Both the position numbers and the translations under genes were made by a program. Under the pieces are notes generated by a model. The model was given only the letters and a program-made list of their open reading frames with translations. It did no database searches and was not told the DNA's origin. A DNA stretch of 64,000 nucleotides from RGIG464 sp045599585 (GTDB lineage: Bacteria > Myxococcota_A > Bradymonadia > UBA4248): NCBI GenBank assembly GCA_045599585.1, contig JAZRWH010000187.1, positions 14,128-78,127 of the forward strand. Direction: 5' to 3'. Each line of letters opens with the position of its first letter. Within the stretch, counting starts at the first letter, position 1. Shown one piece after another: positions 54,516 through 63,402 of this stretch.

Positions 54516-56159
54516 ATGATGTTAAACAAGCGTTTTCTTCTGGGTCTAGTCGCGATTGCCTCACTCACGGCGTATGCATGCGATGATGATGACGATAGCA
54601 GTTCGTGCAGTAATGGTGCAACAAAAGCGTGTGCCAACGCAACGACGGCTGTGATGTGTCTCAATGGAGACTGGAAAGAGGTCAAGTGCACGGGCACGCA
54701 GGTGTGTAATGCTGTATCGCAGAAATGCACTGAACCTGGTAGTAATGGCGGCAATACAGGCGGTAACGGCGGCAATACAGGTGGTAACAACAATAACACG
54801 CTTCCTGCATGTTCCATGTCCGAAGCAGGTCAGAGCTGTTCGGCTTGTAAGCCTGTTTGCTCTCCTGATGGCAGCTCGGCCTATCTTTGCAATAGCAGCA
54901 AAGGCACGTCGATGAAATGGACATGCGCCAACAACGACTGCGCCGTTGACGATACTGGCAACGTTACGTGTTCTAAACCGGAAGGCGGTAACAATAATAA
55001 CACGCTTCCTGCATGTTCCATGTCCGAAGCAGGTCAGAGCTGTTCGTCCTGTACGCCTGTCTGCTCTGCGGACGGCAGCACGGCCTATCTCTGCAACAGC
55101 AGCAAAGGTACGTCTATGAAATGGACATGCGCCAACAACGACTGCGCTGTTGATGATAAAGGTAGTGTTACTTGCTCGAAAGCTGAAGGCGGCAATGGTG
55201 GTAATGGCGGCAATACCACCCTTCCTGCATGCTCGATGTCCGAAGCAGGTCAGTCCTGTTCGTCTTGTACGCCCGTCTGCTCTGCGGATGGTAGTACGGC
55301 TTATCTCTGCAACAGCAGCAAAGGCACGTCGATGAAATGGACATGCGCTAATAACGACTGCGCTGTTGACGCCAAGGGTAGTGTTACTTGCTCGAAAGCT
55401 GAAGGCGGCAATGGTGGTACCGTTACGGTTGATCCCAGCATTCCTAAAGATGGTGATGCTTGTACCTATAAATCGAGCGAGGCCAAATGTGCTTCAAATG
55501 GCTCCTACGGTGTAATTTGTGGTAGTGAAAATACGTACTACAACTATACGTGCAAAAATAATGACTGCGTTGTTTGTGACGGCTTCCTCAAATGTGGTAC
55601 TTGCTCGAGTGCTACAACTGAAAAATGTACGGCTAACAGCACGTCGAAATGCTCGGCAGCTTGCAGTGCAGACGGCAAAACGGGTTACTACTGGACGTCA
55701 GCAACTAACTCGATCGAAACGGTTGATTGCTCCGAAAAATCTAACTGCACACTCGATGGCAACTATGTCCAGTGCGGTGAAACGGTTGCTTGTGATGAAA
55801 GCAATCATGGTAAAGGTACGTGCGCTGCCGATGGTGCCACGGCTGAAGTTTGCTATGGCGGCAAAATGGTAACGTGGGAGTGCTTCAACAATGCTTGCTC
55901 CGTTGCTGCTGATGGCGTTGTTACCTGCCCGAGAGACACTTCCTCGTTTGACCAGAACTGCAATGGTGACAAGGTTAATCGTCTTACCTCTGGCGGTACC
56001 ACGGGTGACTGCTGTGATCCTACCTATTACGAACCGGCTGGTTGCGTGAGCAATGCTGGTCTCCGCTGCGATAGCAAGGGCGTTGTCAAAGCCTGGACTT
56101 GCAAATCTCCTCAAACCTGCAATTATGATTCTGCAACCAAATATTATTCTTGCAAATAA
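54516..56159 (+). CDS. Cysteine-rich lipoprotein with tandem repeats
   Basis: 547 residues. The signal peptide has lipobox TAYAC (Cys22) followed by DDDDDSSS, acidic residues after the lipidated Cys. A short cysteine unit and a Gly/Asn-rich linker lead to three near-identical units of about 68-72 residues (LPACSMSEAGQSCSSCTPVC ... CANNDCAVDDxGxVTC). Further cysteine-rich units follow (CASNGSYGVICGSENTYYNYTC, SADGKTGYYWTS, CCDPTYYEPAGC). The last three unit types are shared with the next gene, so the two are paralogues. AGGAG lies 8 bases before the ATG. Likely a disulfide-rich surface protein of unknown role; a terminator follows. Confidence 0.82.
   Translation: MMLNKRFLLGLVAIASLTAYACDDDDDSSSCSNGATKACANATTAVMCLNGDWKEVKCTGTQVCNAVSQKCTEPGSNGGNTGGNGGNTGGNNNNTLPACSMSEAGQSCSACKPVCSPDGSSAYLCNSSKGTSMKWTCANNDCAVDDTGNVTCSKPEGGNNNNTLPACSMSEAGQSCSSCTPVCSADGSTAYLCNSSKGTSMKWTCANNDCAVDDKGSVTCSKAEGGNGGNGGNTTLPACSMSEAGQSCSSCTPVCSADGSTAYLCNSSKGTSMKWTCANNDCAVDAKGSVTCSKAEGGNGGTVTVDPSIPKDGDACTYKSSEAKCASNGSYGVICGSENTYYNYTCKNNDCVVCDGFLKCGTCSSATTEKCTANSTSKCSAACSADGKTGYYWTSATNSIETVDCSEKSNCTLDGNYVQCGETVACDESNHGKGTCAADGATAEVCYGGKMVTWECFNNACSVAADGVVTCPRDTSSFDQNCNGDKVNRLTSGGTTGDCCDPTYYEPAGCVSNAGLRCDSKGVVKAWTCKSPQTCNYDSATKYYSCK
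54801..55424 (+). repeat. Three tandem coding repeats of about 204-216 bases
   Basis: CTTCCTGCATG(T/C)TC begins copies at 54801, 55005 and 55221. Copies match closely at the DNA level, separated by Gly/Asn linkers of variable length, which suggests recent unequal crossing-over. Confidence 0.85.
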
Positions 56160-56188
56160 TTTGGTTCGATCAGTGTAATTGATCTTAG

Positions 56189-56217
56189 ATCCCCCGATAT
56201 TTTCGGGGGATTTTTTT
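56189..56217 (+). terminator. Rho-independent terminator
   Basis: ATCCCCCGA / TCGGGGGAT stem with a long T-run. Confidence 0.9.
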
Positions 56218-56390
56218 CACTATCGCGTTTATCGAGAATATATCGCATGTATAAATATATAAGCGTTCATTCTCGTCAAAACTTGAATTTATAATTTATT
56301 GAACCTAAAAGCTTTTAAGGCGCATTTGAATCGATTCTATTCAATGCGCAAAGATACGCAGGTTTTTGCCAGAAGGCAGGGAGAATGAAT

Positions 56391-57659
56391 ATGAATAAAA
56401 AATTGATCGCTTCTATTATCGCAGCATCAGCACTTGTTGGCTTGGGATGTGATGACGATTCTGATGACGATAGCTGTAAAGCAGGTTACTCAAAATGCGC
56501 CCAAGGTGTTCTTTCGCAGTGCGTTAATGGGAAGATCAAGTCGTCTTCTTGCGGTGCTGGCTGCAATGCTCAGGGGACAGCCTGCAATACAACTGCTCAG
56601 GATAGATGTATTTCCAACAACGACTGTGCCAATAAGCCTGCCACTCCAGAATGTAACCTTTCGACGGGTGTCTGTCAGGCCAAACAGGTGATTTCTGATT
56701 TTACGCCGACAACCATTCCTGCGGGTCAATCTAAAACATTGAACGATCCCTGTGGTGACGACTATGTTTCGGTTTGTATTAATGGCGGCGAAGATATGCT
56801 CCTTTGCTGGAACAATGTCGTAACGCAGTGGTCTTGTGATTCCTGCATTGCAGCTGGTTACAATCCCGAAAAACCGAACGAAGGCAAATGTGTTCGTGAA
56901 AAACCGAAAGCACCGGACGATATTCCTTCGTCCTGTGTATCTGGATCTTCAAAAGGTTTTTGCGGCTCTGACGGCAATGGTTGGGTCTGTGGTTCTGACA
57001 ATACTTATTATACCACGGCAAAATTGACCTGTTCGAGCGAAGCGCCCTGTGTTGCTTGCGACGATGGTTTTGTTTCGTGCGGTGGTACCTGCAGAAGCAA
57101 CACACGACCTAGCGATATCCCTTCATCTTGCACCTACAAAATATCAAAAGGTCTTTGCGGATCTGATGGCAACGGTTGGGTCTGCGGTTCCGACAATACT
57201 TATTATACAACTGCAAAGCTGACTTGCACCAGCAGCTCACCTTGTGTTGCGTGCTCTAACGGTTTTGTTCAATGCGGCGGCACTTGCAAAGAAGATCAAT
57301 CAGATTGCAATGCTTCTAGTTCGGCAGCCTGTAAAGCGTCCTGCAAATCCGATCGTTCTGAAGGCTACTATTGGAGTGCCACTGAGGGGCTTAAAACGCT
57401 TAGTTGCGCAGAGAATAATTGTACAGTCTCGAGCTCTGGTTATGTTTCTTGTGGTGAAGCAACCAGCAATTGCACAGGCTCGGAGGTAACGACGGGTGGT
57501 GAAATCGGTCAGTGTTGCAACAGTTCCCAGTATGAAACGACTTGCACAGGTACCGGTAAAGAAGCTGGTAAAGTTTGCAAAAATGGTGCAGTTGCATATT
57601 GGTACTGCAATGACGGCGTTTCTTGCAAAGTTAACAATAATAAAGCTTATTGCAATTAA
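56391..57659 (+). CDS. Cysteine-rich lipoprotein, paralogue of the preceding gene
   Basis: 422 residues. MNKKLIASIIAASALVGLGC is a lipoprotein signal peptide with lipobox GLGC, followed by DDDSDDDSC. The mature part has a CSxGYSKC-type first unit, a central segment (DFTPTTIPAGQ ... CGDDYVSVCINGGEDMLLCWN), and two near-identical units beginning DIPSSC and sharing GSDGNGWVCGSDNTYYTTAKLTC. A SEGYYWSA unit and a CCNSSQYETTC unit follow, as in the upstream paralogue. The ATG at 56391 is preferred because AGGGAG lies 7 bases upstream; the ATG at 56385 is too close to it. A strong terminator follows. Surface protein of unknown function. Confidence 0.82.
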   Translation: MNKKLIASIIAASALVGLGCDDDSDDDSCKAGYSKCAQGVLSQCVNGKIKSSSCGAGCNAQGTACNTTAQDRCISNNDCANKPATPECNLSTGVCQAKQVISDFTPTTIPAGQSKTLNDPCGDDYVSVCINGGEDMLLCWNNVVTQWSCDSCIAAGYNPEKPNEGKCVREKPKAPDDIPSSCVSGSSKGFCGSDGNGWVCGSDNTYYTTAKLTCSSEAPCVACDDGFVSCGGTCRSNTRPSDIPSSCTYKISKGLCGSDGNGWVCGSDNTYYTTAKLTCTSSSPCVACSNGFVQCGGTCKEDQSDCNASSSAACKASCKSDRSEGYYWSATEGLKTLSCAENNCTVSSSGYVSCGEATSNCTGSEVTTGGEIGQCCNSSQYETTCTGTGKEAGKVCKNGAVAYWYCNDGVSCKVNNNKAYCN

Positions 57660-57682
57660 TCGCGTTTAATCATCAATGATAT

Positions 57683-57725
57683 AAAAAAGCCGCTCGGTTT
57701 GAACTTGAACTGAGCGGCTTTTTTG
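57683..57725. terminator. Bidirectional terminator between convergent genes
   Basis: AAAAAAGCCGCTC / GAGCGGCTTTTTT stem. It serves the lipoprotein gene and can also serve the DUF790 gene on the other strand. Confidence 0.88.
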
Positions 57726-57832
57726 TTTATCTCATTACCCAATAATCAAGATAAGACAATTATTTCATTTGTATAATAATATCCAATCGTTTTGTATTTC
57801 GTTGAAATTTAAATTTGTTAAGTATCAAAGCA

Positions 57833-59056
57833 TTACTTAGCATAAAGTAGTATTGCCTTAAGCACTGTTTTGGGCAGTGGGGTTGTTTTGTACGTAATAA
57901 TGGGAATCTGTGTTTCAGCGAGTGCAGCTTTGTCTATTTTCATTTTTTCGCTGAGCACGAGAATGAGGTTGCGCGGTGCTTTTTTTAGCGCTTGAAGCCT
58001 TCGATTCAGGTAGTCGGCACGCCAAAAACCTAAAATTTCGATATGTGCTACCGCGCCGGAAGATTTGATTTTTGCACTGAAGTCTGGAATCCAGACTGCT
58101 TGCGGTGAAAATTGTAGGATAGAGGGTGTCTCGATGATTTCGATCTCAGGGGCGATTTCGTTAAGACGTTTGATCAGTTGATTTGCTTCTTCGGGAATGC
58201 GTTCGAAGATGCGTCGCGTCGGCGGCGTAAAATCATCGGGTTTAAGCTGCCATTGTTTTGTTTTGCCTTTGCCTTTGCCTTTGCCTTCGAGGTCGATGTC
58301 CGCTGTTGCACGCCATTCGTTGAATTCGTAGAGTGTGCGCAAAAAACTTGCAAGTTCAATGGCGTATTTTTGTGGTTGTGGCAAAACAGCACTAGGTCCA
58401 TCGACGCGAAATTGCCAGGTCGTTTCGTTGATATGCTTGACTTCAAATAGCAGATTGAAAAAACGCAGATTCCTAAACAATCGACGAAGGGCATTGTTCT
58501 CTTTAGGAGAAATCGTCAACGTAAACTCGAGGCTTCGTGCATATAAGAGCAAGGATTGAGCTAAAGAAAGATTGTACTCTGCGAGAAGTTCGTCGGGTTC
58601 AATATCATCAAATCCGCAGATTTTGCGTTGATCTTTAAGATCGGAGTAGATCAGGTCATCGATCTGTTCAGGCTTAATGTTAAAGTTGGATGCGACATTT
58701 TGAATAATGTTTTCGCGCCAGTCCTTTTTGGGGAAATCAGCGGCGTTTACTTTTGCTGCTTGTTGAAACAGAGCCAAACGCAGCGCAACGGGATCTAGCT
58801 CTGTTTGATCAGAGAACTTCAGCCGTTTGTCCAGAAGGTGAATAAATCCTCGGAGCAGTTTGTGGCGCTGGCTTGATTGACACATGGGTTCGAGTTGATC
58901 AACGAGGAGCTCGTAAGTGTCGTCTATACTGTAGCGGTAGCAGTCTAAAAGCTGCTCTTCGAGCTGATAAACGCCGTTTGTTGGCTTGAGGTATTGCGGC
59001 ATCACCTGGGTGCCGTCAACCGTAAATCTTTGAAGAGGCTTGGGTAAAACGGACAT
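57833..59056 (-). CDS. DUF790-family nuclease (Bax1-like)
   Basis: 407 residues. The sequence matches my memory of the DUF790 family (PF05626, COG3372), whose archaeal member Bax1 is a nuclease partner of the XPB helicase. The N-terminal RYSIDDTYELLVDQLEP and LLRGFIHLLDKRLKF helices and the central LARSLLLYARSLEFTL-like segment (here LAQSLLLYARSLEFTL) fit that family. The C-terminal half has a PD-(D/E)XK-like pair with D325 in WIPDFSAKI and E340 in HIEILGFWRADYLNRRL. The protein would cut DNA in repair. No XPB or other helicase gene lies next to it, which is unusual. A GKGKGKGK stretch is encoded by a short tandem repeat. The start has no clear ribosome-binding site. Confidence 0.8.
   Translation of the reverse strand: MSVLPKPLQRFTVDGTQVMPQYLKPTNGVYQLEEQLLDCYRYSIDDTYELLVDQLEPMCQSSQRHKLLRGFIHLLDKRLKFSDQTELDPVALRLALFQQAAKVNAADFPKKDWRENIIQNVASNFNIKPEQIDDLIYSDLKDQRKICGFDDIEPDELLAEYNLSLAQSLLLYARSLEFTLTISPKENNALRRLFRNLRFFNLLFEVKHINETTWQFRVDGPSAVLPQPQKYAIELASFLRTLYEFNEWRATADIDLEGKGKGKGKTKQWQLKPDDFTPPTRRIFERIPEEANQLIKRLNEIAPEIEIIETPSILQFSPQAVWIPDFSAKIKSSGAVAHIEILGFWRADYLNRRLQALKKAPRNLILVLSEKMKIDKAALAETQIPIITYKTTPLPKTVLKAILLYAK
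58262..58285. repeat. Four TTTGCC units inside the DUF790 gene
   Basis: Tandem hexamers encode alternating Gly-Lys. Six-base units change copy number without shifting the frame. Confidence 0.8.
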
Positions 59057-59153
59057 GACTTAGTTGTTTGGTGTGGGACGAAGGTTTTGGGGCTGTAAAA
59101 ACGCTTAAAGTGCTCAAAAATGAGTAAAATCTATTTAGATAAGAAGAAATACC

Positions 59154-59993
59154 TTATAAACTGCATTGATAGTCACGGCTTGCTGAATAATTAGGATCTT
59201 GAGGATATTGGTTTGCAAGTTCAGTGTAGACTCTACAGGCATTTTTAGGGTCAGAGAGATGGGTTTCGTAGAGTTTTGCGAGGTTTTTGAGTGCTGTTTC
59301 GGATTGTGGGCAAGCTGCGTTTTGTCTGGCTTCGTAATGTTTAGCTGCTTCATCAAACTTTTTGTTTGCATAAAGTGTGTCAGCCAAAATAGTGATAGCC
59401 CGGCAGTCTTTAGGGGCTCGGTCATAGGCACACTGAGCTTGTGTCATGGCGTTTGACAAGTCGAGATATTGAATCAGGATCGAAGCAGCTTCGATGCATG
59501 GTTCAGCAAGGGTAGTATCGGCAGTCGCACTTGTCGAAAAATGGTTAAGCGCTTCGTCATCGAGGTTTTGCGCATGCGCAATTCTGCCAAGCCGCAGTTG
59601 GACTTGTGCATCCTGCGGGGCTATTTCTGCAGCGCGTTCGATGAAAAGTCTAGCCATGTCAGGCCGGTGGGTGAGTTCTATATCTGCGAGGGCGATGTAG
59701 GCGTGTACGGCGTCGTCGCTTGTTGGCGCTTTGTCGATGATCGTGTGCGCAGCGGCTTCGATTTGTTCGCTGTCATGTTTTGACAAAGCCAATTCGAGCG
59801 CTTCGCGTTCGGGGGATAACAAAGGTTTTGCGGGTTCTGGCGGTGTGATAACCTCTGGTTCAGGTTTAGGCGCTACAGGTTGTTGAACTTCGACGACAGG
59901 AGTTATGGCAGCTGCAGTTTTAATCTCGGGTGTTGTTTGTGTTCCGCAAGCAGAGAGTAGTAAAGCTGCAATGAAAAAATAAAAATATTTCAT
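59154..59993 (-). CDS. TPR-containing lipoprotein
   Basis: 279 residues. MKYFYFFIAALLLSAC is a lipoprotein signal peptide with lipobox LSAC (Cys16). A Pro/Glu/Val-rich linker (about 30-60) is followed by TPR repeats (about 75-265, for example AYIALADIELTHRPDMARLFIERAAEIAP and ILADTLYANKKFDEAAKHYEARQN). The repeats would mediate protein contacts at the envelope, as in lipoproteins that assist secretion or outer-membrane assembly. No partner is identifiable. Upstream in the same direction is the FliO-like gene, separated by a palindromic element. Confidence 0.78.
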   Translation of the reverse strand: MKYFYFFIAALLLSACGTQTTPEIKTAAAITPVVEVQQPVAPKPEPEVITPPEPAKPLLSPEREALELALSKHDSEQIEAAAHTIIDKAPTSDDAVHAYIALADIELTHRPDMARLFIERAAEIAPQDAQVQLRLGRIAHAQNLDDEALNHFSTSATADTTLAEPCIEAASILIQYLDLSNAMTQAQCAYDRAPKDCRAITILADTLYANKKFDEAAKHYEARQNAACPQSETALKNLAKLYETHLSDPKNACRVYTELANQYPQDPNYSASRDYQCSL

Positions 59994-60160
59994 AGTGTTT
60001 GTAATTTAAGGAGTTTTTATTTTGATTTTGGATAAAACAAATTCATCACCGTTTGGGTGAAATTATTTTGTTTGGCAAAACGAAGGTTAGAACACGTGCA
60101 TTGTGTAGGTAAGCGTGTTGCCTATTTTGGTACGTGGGGTAAAGCAATTTTCGCCGAAGG

Positions 60161-60253
60161 CGAAGAGGGGGTAGCGGCGTATCGTCGAAGCCAAAGGCGC
60201 AGCAGCGTCTTTGGCGAAGAGGATAGCCGCTCAGGGGGAGGCTTCCCCCTCCC
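60161..60253 (-). repeat. Structured palindromic element, copy 8 (inverted relative to copy 7)
   Basis: GAGGGGGTAGCGGC-[G]-TATC ... GATA-GCCGCT, then GGGGGA-GGCT-TCCCCC. It starts with CGCCGAAGGCG. The interior carries CGAAGCCAAAGGCGCAGC, a match in reverse to copy 7, but is about 40 bases shorter. Confidence 0.88.
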
Positions 60254-60260
60254 AAGCCAA

Positions 60261-61745
60261 CTATTTAGAAAACCAAATATCTGTCAATTCTGGAACTTCG
60301 AGCGTTTCGTGGTCGTCGCTTGCCAAGGGATCGCGCTGTCCTTTGCCCAAGAGACCTCCAGGCAGTGTTGGGGTGTTTGAGATGAGGGGCATTGGCTCGG
60401 GATGGTTGGCGGGCGTGGACTGGGGTTCCGGTTCGAGCTGTTCTTGCGGCTCGGGCACGTCGCTATCGTTGAACGCCTTAACAAGCTCCATGAGTTGTCG
60501 GTCATTCAGAGCTTTAGCGCCGAGTTGATGCCAGTAGGTTTTCTTTTTAAAGAAGGACCATGCGCGCTGAGCTTCAGCAGAATCGTCGCAGCATGTGAGC
60601 AAGCGCGTGGCGTCAGCGGAGATAGCGAGGAGATAGCGGTGTTTTGTATCTGAGACGAGTGCGAGGTACTGGCCTTTAGAAATGAAGATTTCGTCTTCAA
60701 TCGAGAGACCAGCCGCTTTGACGTGTTGTCGTGCGCGCCAGGCAGGAAACACGGTTATGATGATGCCGGCGATGAGTGCGATGAGGCCTAGACAAGCGAG
60801 TGCAAGGCTGAAGGGGGCATAGGGACGAGGCGGTTCGGGGCGAACGTTTTGTTCTTTTGAAGGCAATGAAACCATGCGCGGTTCGGCGACCATGGTTGGA
60901 TCATTTGGAGCGTCGCGTTTGGCGTCAGATGCTTTGTTCGCGTGTGTTGTTTTGTCAGAGGGAGGCACAACTTCCCAAGACGGATCTGCGGGGCGTTTTG
61001 CGTTCGCAATTGCAGCGGAATCGTCGTCAGTCAAATCCTCGTCGTCGAGTTCTTGGGGCAGCGTATTGTTGTGGTCCGTTTTCGATGCTGTTTTGGGCGA
61101 TGGCAGATCGTCTGGATTTGGTCGTCCCATAAGCGCTTCGTCGATGGGCTGAAGTGGTGCATCGGCCGGCGCAAAATCGTCATCTTGGCGAACGTCATCG
61201 GCGGCTGCAAGCGGCATCGGAACAGGCGCTTCGGAGCCCATGACCGCAGTTCTTTCGACATCAACTTCGTCGTCCGACAATTCAGTTTGCGGCGGATGGA
61301 TGATTGCATCGGATGGAGCGGGAACTTCTCCGGGGCCCAAAAGACGTGAAACATAGACGCCGTCTTCGTTTAGGCGCGTTTCGTAGATATGCTGAGCTCG
61401 CTGGTAACGCAGGAGCGTCAATTTTCGCCCAGCGCTCAGTTTAAATAGATACCGATCTCCCGTGCGCGAATACTTGAAATCAAACAGCTCGCCCATGCTT
61501 TTCATCGCTTGCGCGATCGATGTCGGATCGATTTTTTCGCGCTTAAGGGCGTACACAAGCAGCTCGCCTTTACCTAACGCTCCGGCCTTTTCTCCAGGGC
61601 CGGCCGACATGACATCCGCTGTCTGGGCTTGTGCTTCGGTCGTTGCGCAAAAATAACTTGCAGGCGCGCTTACACTCAATAAAACGGCCAAGAGCACTTT
61701 GCTCAGCGAAGTGCGGGCTGAAAAATGTATGAAAAAATCACTCAT
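60261..61745 (-). CDS. Exported-membrane protein with FliO-like cytoplasmic domain
   Basis: 494 residues. A signal peptide (about 1-41, AEAQAQ-type end) precedes a domain (about 55-120) of the LysM/OapA-like type seen at the start of some M23-associated proteins (ELLVYALKREKIDPTSIAQAMKSMGELFDFKYSRTGDRYLFKLSAG). A long acidic, Pro-rich linker follows. One membrane helix lies at about 312-334. A cytoplasmic segment (RARQHVKAAGLSIEDEIFISKGQYLALVSDTKHRYLLAISADATRLLTCC) resembles FliO, the small flagellar export assembly protein. No other flagellar gene is in the window. The FliO match is by pattern only. Function unknown. Confidence 0.6.
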   Translation of the reverse strand: MSDFFIHFSARTSLSKVLLAVLLSVSAPASYFCATTEAQAQTADVMSAGPGEKAGALGKGELLVYALKREKIDPTSIAQAMKSMGELFDFKYSRTGDRYLFKLSAGRKLTLLRYQRAQHIYETRLNEDGVYVSRLLGPGEVPAPSDAIIHPPQTELSDDEVDVERTAVMGSEAPVPMPLAAADDVRQDDDFAPADAPLQPIDEALMGRPNPDDLPSPKTASKTDHNNTLPQELDDEDLTDDDSAAIANAKRPADPSWEVVPPSDKTTHANKASDAKRDAPNDPTMVAEPRMVSLPSKEQNVRPEPPRPYAPFSLALACLGLIALIAGIIITVFPAWRARQHVKAAGLSIEDEIFISKGQYLALVSDTKHRYLLAISADATRLLTCCDDSAEAQRAWSFFKKKTYWHQLGAKALNDRQLMELVKAFNDSDVPEPQEQLEPEPQSTPANHPEPMPLISNTPTLPGGLLGKGQRDPLASDDHETLEVPELTDIWFSK

Positions 61746-61873
61746 GCTGATGTTTTAGAAGAGAGTAATGGTTTATAGACACCAAACTTGTTTGGGGACA
61801 CGCTCTGCTTGACGTGCAGTTCCACCCCCGTATTACTACCACTATCAATATATAACTTCGATTGATTTTTCTC

Positions 61874-63358
61874 ATGACTCAGGATGATCTTGGTCCGCAA
61901 AAGGATAAAATTGCCGATCCCAAAAAGAATATTCGCTCCGGGTTTAAGTGGATGGGCATTGCAAGCGGATTAGCGCAAGGTTTGGATGCCATTTCGCTCT
62001 TTCTCGTGATGTTGTTCATTACGGACAAAGAAATGGGATTGGCTACGCTTGCAGTTGCCTACGCTGCATGCGTCGAAACTTTTAATGCCTGCGGCGTTGG
62101 ACGTGCGCTCGTACAGGATGATAAACTCACCGTTGACGAGCTTCATTCGCTGTTTTGGTTTGCGACCTGTTTTGGCATCGCGCTCAGTCTGATCATGGCG
62201 ATTTGTGTTTGGCCAGTCGCCCTTTTCTTTAACTCCGAGAATCCATCCATCCTCATTCCTCTCATGCTCGCCGGCGTCCTTAAACTCGCTGTCGTAAGTG
62301 CCGCAAACGTTCCTTTGCAGCTCATCAATCGAAGGCTCGAATACCATAAAATTTCTATCATCACGACGGCTGCTACTTTTGTCGCCAGTCTGCTCAAGAT
62401 CGGCGGTGCTGCCGCTGGACTTGGCTCTTGGGCTCTCGTCCTCGCTAATCTCGTCTACGGCATTTGCATTCTCATCGGCAGTTTTCTTTTTGCGCGTTAC
62501 GTGCCGGCTTTGCACTTCAAGTGGAAAGAATGTGAGCGGTTTATCAAGTTCGGAATCAAAATGTGCTTCTCCACGCTGGGTGAGGTGCTCAACCGCAATC
62601 TGCACTATTTTATCGTACAAAAAGTTTTCGGCGAAAGCATTCTCGGGCTTTATCGCGTCGGTTACGAACTTGCAATGAGTCCTGCCATTGCATTGCTCAA
62701 TGTCGTGAACCAGAGCTCATATCCCGTCTTTGCGCGCGTTCGCGAAAATCGTCGTGAGCTTTCTGAACTCTTTCATTGGAACCAGGGCAATATCGCGATC
62801 TTTTGTGCTGTTCCCGTCGTGTTTATTTTCTTCTGCGCTGAAGATATCTTTTCCATCATCAAAGATGGAAAGTGGATGCTGGCCTCCGAGTTTATCGCCT
62901 TCGTTTTGGGGGTTGCCTTTGTCAAATCGCTTTTGCAGACGTTTCCAGAAGTTTACAAAGCGTGCGGTTTCCCGGGCCTTTCGATCAAAGCTTCCGTGGC
63001 TGAAGCCATACTGGTTCTAATCTTTTTCTGCGCATCGCTCGGACTATGCCATTCGATGGCGTTGTCAGACATTGTATCGCTGCGCATCATGCTTTGTTCC
63101 TGGATGCTCTTGTTCATTCCCCTCTTTTTGTATCACTGTCGACTGGCGCGTCAGTTCATTGATATTGATTTTGGGTCGACGATCAAAAGCGTGAGCCGCG
63201 CGCTCCTCTTTTTGGGGATTTCTTCTGCTATTTCCGCAGTTCCGTGGCTTTTCCGCGACTACTTGCCTTTTGCCCCTTGGCTCCACATGGGCATTGAAGT
63301 TGTCATTTTGTTGATTTGTCTCGGCGTTTATATTCGATGCCGCAAACAGGTAAAATGA
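61874..63358 (+). CDS. Wzx-type polysaccharide flippase (MOP superfamily)
   Basis: 494 residues with about 12-14 hydrophobic helices along the whole length, starting at about residue 25 (WMGIASGLAQGLDAISLFLVMLFI). The pattern and the segments DKEMGLATLAVAYAACVETFNACGVGRALVQDD, LINRRLEYHKISIITTAATFVASLLKIGGAAAGLGSWALVLANL and VGYELAMSPAIALLNVVNQSSYPVFARVRENR fit the oligosaccharide/lipopolysaccharide flippases (WzxC-like). It would move lipid-linked sugar units across the inner membrane. The ATG at 61874 follows a TTG at 61862; the ribosome-binding site is weak. No glycosyltransferase genes are in the window, though a cluster could lie beyond its edge. Confidence 0.85.
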   Translation: MTQDDLGPQKDKIADPKKNIRSGFKWMGIASGLAQGLDAISLFLVMLFITDKEMGLATLAVAYAACVETFNACGVGRALVQDDKLTVDELHSLFWFATCFGIALSLIMAICVWPVALFFNSENPSILIPLMLAGVLKLAVVSAANVPLQLINRRLEYHKISIITTAATFVASLLKIGGAAAGLGSWALVLANLVYGICILIGSFLFARYVPALHFKWKECERFIKFGIKMCFSTLGEVLNRNLHYFIVQKVFGESILGLYRVGYELAMSPAIALLNVVNQSSYPVFARVRENRRELSELFHWNQGNIAIFCAVPVVFIFFCAEDIFSIIKDGKWMLASEFIAFVLGVAFVKSLLQTFPEVYKACGFPGLSIKASVAEAILVLIFFCASLGLCHSMALSDIVSLRIMLCSWMLLFIPLFLYHCRLARQFIDIDFGSTIKSVSRALLFLGISSAISAVPWLFRDYLPFAPWLHMGIEVVILLICLGVYIRCRKQVK

Positions 63359-63402
63359 TAGGATTAGACTTAGTTCATAAGTCTTGAGGATAGCGTTTGG
63401 AC

